Assembly: GCF_000956525.1 (NCBI RefSeq)
Contig: NZ_JYIW01000025.1
Location: forward strand, 372,001-436,000
Reading direction: 5' to 3'
Length of the DNA stretch: 64,000 nt
DNA from: Microbacterium oxydans
GTDB lineage: Bacteria; Actinomycetota; Actinomycetes; Actinomycetales; Microbacteriaceae
Under the pieces are notes generated by a model. It saw only the letters and a program-made list of their open reading frames with translations. It was not told the DNA's origin and searched no databases. A program made the position numbers and the translations under genes. Of this stretch, positions 1-7,872 are shown one piece after another (position 1 is the first letter of the stretch; the number at the start of each line of letters is the position of its first letter).

Positions 1-581
1 ATCGCGAGGATCATGCCGAGGATGCCGGCGGAGAAGTTGTTCACGAGCATCTCGAAGCCGGGGCGGATCTTGCCGTCCCAGAGGCGGTCCATCTGCTTCG
101 TGATGTACGCCGCGAGCGGGCCCATGATCATGGCGCCGAGGAACATCGGGATGTTCGTGCCGACGATGACACCCATCGTCGCGATCGTGGCGACCACGCC
201 ACCGCGCTCGCCGTAGACCATGCGGCCGGCGGTGTTGGCGATCAGCAGCGGCAGCAGGTAGGTGACCATCGGGCCGACGAGGCCCACGTACGCGAAGATG
301 TTGCCGCCGTCACCCTCGGCGAGTGCTGTCATGGCACCCTGCCAGCCGATGACCGCGGAGTCGCCGCCGCCGCCGATGATCTCGGCGACCGGAGCCCAGT
401 GCCAGCCGAAGGGGCTCTTGGCACCGAAGAAGCCCTTCGGGATGAACAACATGGTGATGAATCCCCACGCGATGAACGCGGCGATGTTGGGCATGATCAT
501 GCCGGAGAGGAACGTGCCGAAGCGCTGCACTCCCGTTCGGAGGCCGCCGGATCTCGTGGCGGCTGGTGACGTCGTCGTCAT
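1..581 (-). CDS. mtlA: PTS mannitol-specific EIICB component (partial, C-terminus outside window)
   Basis: Membrane permease of the phosphotransferase system that imports and phosphorylates mannitol. Only the first 193 codons are visible; the gene runs off the left edge. After a short cytoplasmic lead comes the mannitol EIIC opening ([18 protein letters not shown], then [17 protein letters not shown]), followed by hydrophobic segments matching the first transmembrane helices. The ATG overlaps the ptsI stop by four bases (ATGA) and is preceded by a purine-rich AAAGAG stretch. It is the fourth visible gene of a minus-strand operon IIB–ptsH–ptsI–mtlA, so it is probably controlled by the PRD regulator at 3044. 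Mannitol specificity follows from family resemblance; the phosphorylation site of the B domain cannot be seen. Confidence 0.9.
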   Translation of the reverse strand, partial: MTTTSPAATRSGGLRTGVQRFGTFLSGMIMPNIAAFIAWGFITMLFIPKGFFGAKSPFGWHWAPVAEIIGGGGDSAVIGWQGAMTALAEGDGGNIFAYVGLVGPMVTYLLPLLIANTAGRMVYGERGGVVATIATMGVIVGTNIPMFLGAMIMGPLAAYITKQMDRLWDGKIRPGFEMLVNNFSAGILGMILA

Positions 582-2266
582 GATGTCGTCTCTTTCTGGT
601 GGTGAGGGGGAAGGGGTGCCGTGGCATCGGCCACGGCGAGTCGGGCGCCGGCGGCGTCGTCGGCCGCCAGCGCCAGTTCGGCGAGGTTGCGGGCCTCGTC
701 GAGGGTTCGAGTGGAGAGCATCTGACGCACGTCGGCGAGGGCCGACGGCGCCATCGAGAGACTCGTCGCGCCGAGGCCGACGAGCACCACGGCGAGCATC
801 GGATCGGCCGCGGCCTCACCGCAGATGCCCACCGGCTTACCGAGGCGTGCGCCGGCGGCACCGACCTCGCGCACCAGGCGGAGGACCGCCGGATGCCACG
901 GGTCCTGGAATCCGGCGACAGAACCGAGCATCCGGTCCGCCGCCATCGTGTACTGCGTCAGATCGTTCGTGCCGATGGAGGCGAAGTCGGCGTGCGCGAG
1001 CACGCGGTCAGCGAGCAGCGCGCTCGCCGGCACCTCGACCATGACGCCCGCCGTCTTCAGCCCGTACTCGCGAGCGAGCGTGGTGAAGTACTCGGTCTCC
1101 TCGACCGTGGTGACCATCGGGGCCATGACCCAGAGGTCGGCCTCGGTCGCGGCATCCGCCTCGGCGAGGGCCGTCAGCTGCTCGCGGAGGATGTCCTCGC
1201 TGGCGCGCAGCGAGCGGAGCCCGCGGAGACCCAGCGCCGGGTTCTCCTCGTGCGCGTCGTTGAGGAAGGCGAGCGGCTTGTCGGCACCGGCGTCGAGCAT
1301 GCGCACGACGACCTTCCGACCTGGGAACGCGGCGAGCAGCTCACGGTACGACTCGCGCTGCTGGCTGACCGTCGGTGCCTGCTGCGCCGAGAGGAACAGG
1401 AACTCGGTGCGGAACAGCCCGACACCCTCTGCCCCTCGGGCGACAGCGTCAGCGGCGTCGGCCGGCTTGCCCAGGTTCGCCAGCAACGGGATCGGCGTGC
1501 CGTCTGCGAGGGCGCCGGGAGTCAGAGGCGCGGCATCCGCCGCGAGGCGGGCGGCGGAGCGCTGGGCCGCGCGGTCCTTCTCGTCGTCGCTCGGATCGAT
1601 CGTGACGACGCCTGCCGCTGCATCGACGATCACGGTCTGCCCGGTCTCGAGGGCGGTCGCCTCGACGGCGCCGACGATCGCGACGATGCCCTTCTCCCTG
1701 GCGAGGATCGCCGTGTGCGAGGTGGGGCCGCCGTCGACCGTGATCAGCGCGAGCACCTGGTCGAGGTCGAGCAGGGCGGTGTCTGCCGGTGCCAGGTCGC
1801 GGGCGACCAGCACGAACGGATGCCCGGGGTTCGGCACACCCGGCGCCTCGACCCCACGAAGGTGCGCGAGCACGCGCTGCGCGATGTCGTCGAGGTCGGC
1901 GGCGCGCTCGCCGAGGTAGCCGCCGACGGCCTCGAGCGTTGCACGGAAGCCCGCGAAGGCGTCGTGCACGGCCCATTCGGCGGTCGCGCCGGCGTCGAGT
2001 CTGGTGTCGACCTCGTCCTGGAGCGTGGGGTCCTCGGCGATCATCGCCTGCGCCTCGAGCACCTCCTGCGCCGAGCCGCCGGCCGCGGCACCGCGGTCGT
2101 TCAGCTCCTGCGCGACGACCGTGACCGCGTCACGAACACGTGCGCGCTCCTCGTCGGCGCTCAGCGTGCTCGGGGTCTGGTCGGGGGCGGGCGACGCCTC
2201 GGTCATGCGGACGATCGGCCCCTGGGCGACGCCCAAGCCGATGCCCACTCCGCGGAGGGTGCTCAT
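578..2266 (-). CDS. ptsI: Phosphoenolpyruvate–protein phosphotransferase (PTS enzyme I)
   Basis: Cytosolic enzyme I, which takes phosphate from PEP and passes it to HPr. At 562 residues it has the usual family length. The N-terminal helical HPr-binding region is followed by the swivelling histidine domain with [13 protein letters not shown] (phospho-acceptor about His184). The C-terminal PEP-binding barrel contains GLFRTEFL and [11 protein letters not shown], with the catalytic cysteine in GICGEA (about Cys482). The start overlaps the end of ptsH by four bases and the stop overlaps the start of mtlA by four bases, so the genes are translationally coupled. Having both general PTS proteins inside a sugar-specific operon suggests expression tied to mannitol-type substrates. 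Confidence 0.95.
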   Translation of the reverse strand: MSTLRGVGIGLGVAQGPIVRMTEASPAPDQTPSTLSADEERARVRDAVTVVAQELNDRGAAAGGSAQEVLEAQAMIAEDPTLQDEVDTRLDAGATAEWAVHDAFAGFRATLEAVGGYLGERAADLDDIAQRVLAHLRGVEAPGVPNPGHPFVLVARDLAPADTALLDLDQVLALITVDGGPTSHTAILAREKGIVAIVGAVEATALETGQTVIVDAAAGVVTIDPSDDEKDRAAQRSAARLAADAAPLTPGALADGTPIPLLANLGKPADAADAVARGAEGVGLFRTEFLFLSAQQAPTVSQQRESYRELLAAFPGRKVVVRMLDAGADKPLAFLNDAHEENPALGLRGLRSLRASEDILREQLTALAEADAATEADLWVMAPMVTTVEETEYFTTLAREYGLKTAGVMVEVPASALLADRVLAHADFASIGTNDLTQYTMAADRMLGSVAGFQDPWHPAVLRLVREVGAAGARLGKPVGICGEAAADPMLAVVLVGLGATSLSMAPSALADVRQMLSTRTLDEARNLAELALAADDAAGARLAVADATAPLPPHHQKETTS

Positions 2267-2544
2267 CCGGCCGCATCCTGATCGTGATCGGTGGTGAGGA
2301 GTTCGGTGAGCGTGTCGAGCACGCCCTCCGCGTTGTCGCCCTCAGCGGTCAGCGTGACGTAGTCGCCGTGCTCGATCGCCAGGGCGATGACGCCGAGGAT
2401 GCTGGCGGCGTTGACCGGCTTGCCGGAGTCCTTGGCGACCGTGACGGGGATCCCCGACTCCTTGGCTGCCTGTGCGAACAGCTTCGCGGGGCGGGCGTGC
2501 AGCCCGTGCGATGAGCCGATGCGGACGGTGCGAGAGGCGGTCAT
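2263..2544 (-). CDS. ptsH: PTS phosphocarrier protein HPr
   Basis: 93-residue HPr that shuttles phosphate from enzyme I to the EIIA modules. The signature SSHGLHARPA gives the active histidine at about position 16, and NAASILGVIAL carries the equivalent of the regulatory serine (about Ser48). The chosen ATG overlaps the end of the IIB gene by four bases (ATGA), which rules out the longer upstream frame. Its stop overlaps the ptsI start. It has a paralogue on the other side of the divergent regulator (4990–5250). Confidence 0.93.
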   Translation of the reverse strand: MTASRTVRIGSSHGLHARPAKLFAQAAKESGIPVTVAKDSGKPVNAASILGVIALAIEHGDYVTLTAEGDNAEGVLDTLTELLTTDHDQDAAG

Positions 2545-2876
2545 GATGTTCCTTCCGAGGTGTGCTGCCGGTGAGACGCGTCTGGGCTGTCGGTGAGAAG
2601 CGTCCGGGCGAGCGCGAGCGTGCGCTCGCCGTCCCGATCCGCGAAGACGTCGTCGGGGAGGAGGGCGACTGGCACGCTCACCATGCTGCGGATCACGGAG
2701 ACCCGCTCGGCGAGGTGCGGACCGATGAGCACGAGATCCTGACCGCCTTCGACGATCGAGGTCTCCATCCCTGCTGAGGCGTCCCAGGCGAGACCGGCGT
2801 GCTCTGCGGCACGGCGGAGTCGCTGAGCGACGAACGTGCTGGACGCACCGGCGCCGCACACCACAAGGATCTTCAT
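2541..2876 (-). CDS. PTS sugar transporter subunit IIB
   Basis: A stand-alone 111-residue EIIB protein of the lactose/cellobiose-like fold. It begins MKILVVCGAGASSTF, with the phospho-accepting cysteine at about residue 7 in the P-loop. I start it at the ATG at 2876, which has AGGAAGG nine bases upstream; a TTG three codons earlier would sit directly on that ribosome site. It is first in the operon with ptsH, ptsI and mtlA. Because mtlA normally carries its own B domain, this extra IIB may serve another sugar, or MtlA here may lack one; the window edge hides the answer. Confidence 0.82.
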   Translation of the reverse strand: MKILVVCGAGASSTFVAQRLRRAAEHAGLAWDASAGMETSIVEGGQDLVLIGPHLAERVSVIRSMVSVPVALLPDDVFADRDGERTLALARTLLTDSPDASHRQHTSEGTS

Positions 2877-2929
2877 CGATTCCAACCTTCCTGAGAACAG
2901 TCTGTGAGAGTCGGGATGCGGTCACCACC

Positions 2930-2966
2930 AGGTTCCTTTCCGCCCCTGCGGAACCTCGGTTTCCGC
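2930..2966 (-). promoter_or_regulatory. Overlapping inverted repeats in the pts operon/regulator intergenic region
   Basis: AGGTTCC (2930–2936) can pair with GGAACCT (2950–2956), while GCGGAA (2948–2953) can pair with TTCCGC (2961–2966). The two stems share bases and are mutually exclusive. They lie between the divergent PTS operon and the PRD-type regulator, where an operator or an antitermination switch would be expected. Which it is, if either, is not determined. Confidence 0.35.
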
Positions 2967-3043
2967 GCACCCGCTCCCGCTACCTGACATCATGGAGAGA
3001 CGTCGAGACAGTGCAGTCAGCACGCGGAGAAGCAGGAGGGATC

Positions 3044-4966
3044 ATGTCGCGCCAGCGCCAGGACCAACTCCTCGCCCACCTCCTCCGTCAGAAATCGTGG
3101 GAGACCGCAGGCACCCTCGCCGACCTGCTCGGGGTGACGCCCCGCAGCATCCGCAGCTATGTCGCCGCGCTGAATGCGCGCACGAGCGCGGGCGATGCCG
3201 TCGAGTCCGGGCCCGCCGGGTACCGCGCAGGTCCCGCCGCGAGGGATGCGCTGCGCTCCCGCCAGCCAGGGGAGTCCGCGCCGCGCGATCGACTGCACGG
3301 TCTCGTTCGCACACTGCTCGACGAGCCTGCCGGTATCGACGTCTTCGAGACCGCCGCCAGGCTGCACGTGAGCGAGGCGACGCTCGAGGCCGACCTGTCG
3401 CGGGTGCGGGGACTGCTCGAGGGCACCGACCTCACACTCGAACGTGACAGGGAGGTCGTGCGCCTCCGCGGCAACGAGGGCGCCCAGCGTCGCCTGCTGA
3501 GTCGCCTCGCGCACGACGAGATGGACGCAGCCTCCTTCCACCCCGAGACGTTCCGCCGCGCGCTCCAGGGCAGCGCGGTGGCGCCGCACGCCGTCGCCCC
3601 GTTCAAGTCGGCGCTCGTGCGCGAGCTCGGCGCCCTCGGCTACTTCGTGAACGAGCTCGCGATCTCCGACGTGCTGCTGCACATCGCGATCGCCGCGGAC
3701 CGCGTCGCCTCGGGGCACGCGCTCGAATCGGGGCCGGCGGGTGCGCGCCCCGAGATCCTCAGGGTCGGTGCGGTGATCGCCCGCCTCGCCGACGAGCACT
3801 TCGCCGTCAGCCTGGGCGAGGGCGACAGCGGTCACCTCGCCTCGCTCGTGCTCACCCGCATCGTCGCGCCCGGTGAGGACGCGAGCGGCGACGTCGCGCG
3901 CAGCAGCGTCGACCCAGCGGTCGATGCCGCGGTACGCGCGGTGATCCAGCGCGCGGCCGAGGACTATCAGGTCGACCTGGTCGACGAGACGTTCGTGCTG
4001 CGGCTCGCCCTGCACGTGCAGAACCTGCTGCGTCGGGCAGAGGAGAGCGCGCTGACGCGCAACCCGCTCACGCGGTCGCTGAAGACCTCGTACCCGATGA
4101 TCTTCGAGGTCGCGGTGTCGATCGCGAGCGGGCTGCACGATCGCCTCGGCGCGCCCATCCACGACGACGAGATCGCCTACATCGCGATGCACGTCGGCGG
4201 ACGCCTGGAGCGCAGCCGCAAGGCCGAGTCGATCCTGACCGCGACGATCGTCTGCCCCGGATACTACGAGCTGCACGAGCTGCTGCGGTCGAGCGTCGAC
4301 CGTTCCCTCGGGTCTGCCATCGAGGTCACGAGCGTGGTCACCAACGTCGATCCCGACTGGTCGTCGTTCGACACCGACCTGGTGCTCAGCACGATCGAAC
4401 CGGGTATCTCCGGCGATCGCTTCGTGCGCATCCAGCCGTTCCTCACCGATGCAGACGTCGATCGCATCCAGTCCGCCGCCGGCCGTCTGCGCCGGGGGCG
4501 CCGGCTCACCCGCCTCCGCGGGGAGCTCGCGCGATACTTCCAGGCCGACGCGTTCATCTCGCCGCTACCCGATCTCGGTGAGGAGGCGATCATCCGGATG
4601 CTCGGCGACCGGCTGGTGCGAGCCGGCCTGATCGGCGAGGACTACATCGAGAACACGATCGCCCGTGAGCAGATGTCGTCGACCGCGTTCACGGATGCGC
4701 TGGCGGTGCCGCACGCGCTGCAGATGACGGCGACGCGGACCGCGATCGCGATCGGCGTGGCCGACGGCTCAGCAGCATGGGGAGACGGCCGCGTGCAGGT
4801 CGTCGCGCTCGCCGCGTTCAGCGAGGGCGACCGTGCAGCGTTCCAGACCGTGTTCGAGCAGCTCGTCGAGGTGTTCAGCGAGCGCGACAGCGTGCAGCGC
4901 ATCGTGCGCAGAGCCTCGAGCTTCGAGTCGTTCCTCGACGAGCTCGTCGCAGTCATCGACGGCTGA
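3044..4966 (+). CDS. BglG/MtlR-type PRD transcriptional regulator with EIIA domain
   Basis: 640-residue regulator of PTS genes. The start at 3044 has AGGAGGG directly upstream (3034–3040). The order seen is: N-terminal helix-turn-helix (ADLLGVTPRSIRSYVAAL), a second HTH around residues 80–150, two PTS-regulation domains (first around LLHIAIAADR, second around DDEIAYIAMHVGGR), an EIIB-like segment (ATIVCPGYYELHELL) and a C-terminal EIIA domain with the phosphorylatable histidine in LAVPHALQ. This is the MtlR/LicR architecture: activity is set by HPr- and EII-dependent phosphorylation. It is divergent from the mannitol PTS operon and probably activates it. The same EIIA domain might in principle also donate phosphate to a permease. 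Confidence 0.88.
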   Translation: MSRQRQDQLLAHLLRQKSWETAGTLADLLGVTPRSIRSYVAALNARTSAGDAVESGPAGYRAGPAARDALRSRQPGESAPRDRLHGLVRTLLDEPAGIDVFETAARLHVSEATLEADLSRVRGLLEGTDLTLERDREVVRLRGNEGAQRRLLSRLAHDEMDAASFHPETFRRALQGSAVAPHAVAPFKSALVRELGALGYFVNELAISDVLLHIAIAADRVASGHALESGPAGARPEILRVGAVIARLADEHFAVSLGEGDSGHLASLVLTRIVAPGEDASGDVARSSVDPAVDAAVRAVIQRAAEDYQVDLVDETFVLRLALHVQNLLRRAEESALTRNPLTRSLKTSYPMIFEVAVSIASGLHDRLGAPIHDDEIAYIAMHVGGRLERSRKAESILTATIVCPGYYELHELLRSSVDRSLGSAIEVTSVVTNVDPDWSSFDTDLVLSTIEPGISGDRFVRIQPFLTDADVDRIQSAAGRLRRGRRLTRLRGELARYFQADAFISPLPDLGEEAIIRMLGDRLVRAGLIGEDYIENTIAREQMSSTAFTDALAVPHALQMTATRTAIAIGVADGSAAWGDGRVQVVALAAFSEGDRAAFQTVFEQLVEVFSERDSVQRIVRRASSFESFLDELVAVIDG

Positions 4967-4989
4967 CCGTCGTCGACGGCTGCGGTCGA

Positions 4990-5250
4990 TCAGCGCGGGT
5001 CGAGGACCTCGGCCAGCGCATCGAGCACGGCGGCGGCACCCGCCGAGTCCGCCGTCTCGAGCACCACCGCATCGCCACGTTCGAGCCCGAGGTCCATCAG
5101 CGCGAGCACGCTGCTGAGGTCGACGGCCGCTCCTGACGCGGTTCGCAGCGTCACCGGGTCAGCATGCGCCTGCACGACCCGCACCAGTTCAGCGACCGGC
5201 CGGGCATGCGCGCCGTTGTGGGCGCTGATGATCACGCGTCTCTGGGCCAT
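4990..5250 (-). CDS. Second HPr-family phosphocarrier protein
   Basis: 86-residue HPr paralogue. It keeps the active-site motif (NGAHARPVAEL, His15) and a serine pair at the regulatory position (DLSSVLALMDLGLERGD, Ser46/47), so it could be both phosphorylatable and kinase-regulated. It differs clearly from the operonic HPr at 2263–2544. It is convergent with the PRD regulator and has its own leaderless-type promoter (TAGCAT six bases before ATG), so it is expressed apart from the PTS operon. It may be the carrier that signals to the PRD domains, or a general HPr. Confidence 0.88.
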   Translation of the reverse strand: MAQRRVIISAHNGAHARPVAELVRVVQAHADPVTLRTASGAAVDLSSVLALMDLGLERGDAVVLETADSAGAAAVLDALAEVLDPR

Positions 5251-5256
5251 GCTCCG

Positions 5257-5262
5257 ATGCTA
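5257..5262 (-). promoter_or_regulatory. Leaderless-type -10 element for the second HPr gene
   Basis: TAGCAT on the minus strand, six bases before the ATG at 5250, with no Shine–Dalgarno sequence between. The spacing predicts transcription starting at the start codon. Confidence 0.55.
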
Positions 5263-5314
5263 TCGGCGGCGCGGCGAGCGGGGCCAGCGTCGCCGACAGC
5301 ATCGGATGCCGAGG

Positions 5315-6985
5315 TCAGGACCGTTCGGCCAGCAGCGACCGCACTCCTGCTTCGAGCTCGGCGACCGCCGCTCGGGCGAGCGCAGCGTCGTCTCCTCTGG
5401 CGTCGATGTACACCTTGAGCTTCGGCTCGGTGCCGCTCGGACGCACGATCACCCGCGAGCCGTCGGACAGCCGGTACCGCAGCACGTCGCCGGACGGGGC
5501 GCCGGGCGCGGCGTGCAGCAGATCTTCGGCGGATTCGATCGTCTGCTCGCCGATCCGTGCCGGCTGCGTCTCGCGCAGCGACGCCATGACGGTGCCGATG
5601 ATCGACAGGTCTTCGACGCGCACCGACACCTGGCCGCTCGCGAAATGGCCGTAGGTGTCGCCGAGCTCCTCGAGCAACGTCGAGAGCGTCGCGCCGCGCT
5701 CACGCGCTTCTGCCGCGAGACCGAGGATCGCGACGGCAGCGGAGATGCCGTCCTTGTCGCGCACCGTCTCCGGGTTCACGAGGTAGCCGAGCGCCTCTTC
5801 GAAGCCGAAGACGATGCCGGGTGCACGTGAGATCCACTTGAAGCCGGTGAGGGTCTCGTGGAAGCCCAGCCCGTGGTGCGCCGCGACGGCCGCGAGACCA
5901 GGCGACGAGACGAGGGAGCACGCGAGCGATGCGCCGGGCGTGCCCTCGGCGTCCCGTGCCGCTCGAGCTCCGAGCAGCAGACCGACCTCGTTGCCGGTGA
6001 GGCGGCGCCATCCATCGGGAGACGTCTCGTCGGGCACGGCGACCGCGAGACGGTCGGCGTCTGGGTCGTTCGCGAGGATGAAGTCGGCCCGGGCGCGCTT
6101 GGCCCGAGCGATCGACAGGTCCATCGCGCCCGGCTCCTCCGGGTTGGGGAACGACACCGTGCGGAACGTGGCATCCGGTCGAAGCTGTTGGTCGACCACG
6201 GCCGGCTGCGGGTAGCCGGCGGCCCGCAGGATGCTCGAGAGCGTCTCCCAGCCGACGCCGTGCATCGCCGTGTACACCCAGCGGAGACCGGACGCACTCG
6301 CGGGCGCAGGAGCGACCGCAGCAGTCGCCCTCACGTAGGCCTGCACGACATCCTCGCCGGCCGTCTCGTACGCGGTCGAGCGGGGGAGTGCCGCGACCGA
6401 TCCGGATTCGGCGATCCGCGCGATGTGCGCTGCGATCTCGGCATCCGCCGGTGCGACGATCTGCGAACCGTGATCGGCGCCGCCCAGGTAGACCTTGTAG
6501 CCGTTGTCGTTCGGCGGGTTGTGGCTCGCCGTCACCATCACACCGGCATCCGCGCCGAGGTGCCGTACCGCGAAGGCGAGCACCGGAGTGGGCAGCAGGC
6601 GGGGGAGCAGGATCGCGCGGAGGCCGGCACCTGCGAACAGCTCGGCCGAGTCGGTCGCGAAGACACGCGAGTTGCGGCGTCCGTCGTATCCGATGACCAC
6701 GGTCGGCGTCGCGTCACCGGCACGCTCGCGCAGGTACGCGGCGAAGCCCGCTGCGGCCTGCGCGACCAGGACACGGTTCATGCGGTTGCTGCCAGCGCCG
6801 AGCTCGCCGCGGAGTCCGGCGGTGCCGAAGGCGAGTCGGGTGCGGAAGCGATCGGCGAGGTCTGCGGACGCGGCGGCATCGCCACCGGCGACCCTGGTGA
6901 TGAGGCCTGCGAGCTCGTCGCGCGTCTCGTGGTCGGGATCCTGGCGCAGCCAGGCACGCGCCTGGGCGAGCAGCTCCTCGCTCAC
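5315..6985 (-). CDS. Phospho-sugar mutase (phosphoglucomutase/phosphomannomutase family)
   Basis: 556-residue alpha-D-phosphohexomutase that interconverts hexose 1- and 6-phosphates for glycogen, cell-wall and nucleotide-sugar synthesis. The catalytic phosphoserine loop is VTASHNPPNDNGYK (Ser154), the metal-binding loop DPDADR (307–312), a sugar-binding segment GFEEALGY, and the C-terminal phosphate-binding loop RPSGTEPKLKVY. The length fits the ManB/PgcA type. The GTG start overlaps the stop of the nucleoside phosphorylase by four bases (GTGA), so the two are co-transcribed and could link ribose/deoxyribose 1-phosphate release to a mutase. Exact substrate (glucose, mannose or pentose phosphates) is not decided by sequence. 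Confidence 0.9.
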   Translation of the reverse strand: MSEELLAQARAWLRQDPDHETRDELAGLITRVAGGDAAASADLADRFRTRLAFGTAGLRGELGAGSNRMNRVLVAQAAAGFAAYLRERAGDATPTVVIGYDGRRNSRVFATDSAELFAGAGLRAILLPRLLPTPVLAFAVRHLGADAGVMVTASHNPPNDNGYKVYLGGADHGSQIVAPADAEIAAHIARIAESGSVAALPRSTAYETAGEDVVQAYVRATAAVAPAPASASGLRWVYTAMHGVGWETLSSILRAAGYPQPAVVDQQLRPDATFRTVSFPNPEEPGAMDLSIARAKRARADFILANDPDADRLAVAVPDETSPDGWRRLTGNEVGLLLGARAARDAEGTPGASLACSLVSSPGLAAVAAHHGLGFHETLTGFKWISRAPGIVFGFEEALGYLVNPETVRDKDGISAAVAILGLAAEARERGATLSTLLEELGDTYGHFASGQVSVRVEDLSIIGTVMASLRETQPARIGEQTIESAEDLLHAAPGAPSGDVLRYRLSDGSRVIVRPSGTEPKLKVYIDARGDDAALARAAVAELEAGVRSLLAERS

Positions 6986-7815
6986 AGCGCCTCGACCACT
7001 CGGGCCAGCAGCGCCGAGATCACCGGCTCAGCCTCACGGCCTGCCTCGATCACCTCTGCGTGGCTGAGCGGCGTCTTCTGGATGCCGGCAGCGAGGTTCG
7101 TGATGAGCGAGAACCCGAGGATCTCCATGCCGGCCTCGCGGGCGGCGATCGCCTCGAGTGCGGTCGACATGCCGACGATGTGCCCGCCGATGGCCTTCGC
7201 CATCTGCACCTCGGCCGGAGTCTCGTAGTGCGGACCGCGGAACTGCGTGTAGACGCCCTCGTCGAGGCTCGGGTCGATGCCGCGGGCGATCTCGCGCAGG
7301 CGCTTCGAATACAGGTCTGTGAGGTCGATGAACGTCGCACCCTCGAGCGGGGAGTCCGCGGTGAGGTTGATGTGGTCGCTGATCAGCACCGGCTGGCCGG
7401 GCGTCCAGGTCTCGCGGATGCCGCCGGCCCCGTTCGTGAGCACCATGATCTTCGCCCCGGTGGCAGCGGCGGTACGCACGCTGTGCACGACGCGACGCAC
7501 GCCGTGGTCTTCGTAGTAATGCGTGCGGGCGCCGATCACGAGCACGTGCTTGCCGTCGGGCGTGCGGATGCTGCGCAGTGTGCCGACATGCCCTTCCAGG
7601 GCGGGCTTGGAGAAGCCGGTGACCTCGGTGGCGGGGATCGTGGCGACCGTCTCGCCGATGATGTCGGCAGCCTTGCCCCAGCCGCTTCCGAGGGTGAGGG
7701 CGATGTCGTGCTGCTCGACGCCGGTCAGGCGTGCGATGTCCGCGGCGGCCTGCTGGGCCACCTCGAAGGGGTTCGCAGTGGGATCGTCGAGGGGGTTGCT
7801 GTGTGTCTCGGGCAT
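6982..7815 (-). CDS. Purine-nucleoside phosphorylase
   Basis: 277-residue trimeric-type purine-nucleoside phosphorylase (PNP/MTAP family) that splits purine nucleosides with phosphate to base and (deoxy)ribose 1-phosphate for salvage. The phosphate loop reads TLGSGWGKAADII; GARTHYYEDHG, LTNGAGGI and VGMSTALEAIAAREAGM are the typical family blocks ending in the substrate-binding pocket. It is first of a two-gene unit with the mutase (four-base overlap) and has a leaderless-type -10 (TAGAGT) six bases before its ATG. Divergent from the flavoprotein gene. Confidence 0.92.
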   Translation of the reverse strand: MPETHSNPLDDPTANPFEVAQQAAADIARLTGVEQHDIALTLGSGWGKAADIIGETVATIPATEVTGFSKPALEGHVGTLRSIRTPDGKHVLVIGARTHYYEDHGVRRVVHSVRTAAATGAKIMVLTNGAGGIRETWTPGQPVLISDHINLTADSPLEGATFIDLTDLYSKRLREIARGIDPSLDEGVYTQFRGPHYETPAEVQMAKAIGGHIVGMSTALEAIAAREAGMEILGFSLITNLAAGIQKTPLSHAEVIEAGREAEPVISALLARVVEAL

Positions 7816-7821
7816 GGATCC

Positions 7822-7827
7822 ACTCTA
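7822..7827 (-). promoter_or_regulatory. Leaderless-type -10 element for the nucleoside phosphorylase
   Basis: TAGAGT on the minus strand, six bases upstream of the ATG at 7815, with no ribosome-binding site between. Confidence 0.55.
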
Positions 7828-7872
7828 GGAAGGTGCAGGCTCCGGTGCCAGGATTGCGCGAGAATGGATTCC

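Noticed and set aside
599..2281. A 560-residue open frame antisense to ptsI
   Set aside because: It mirrors a clearly functional enzyme I on the other strand; long antisense frames are expected from GC-rich third-position bias, and its product shows only Arg/Gly/Glu-rich composition.
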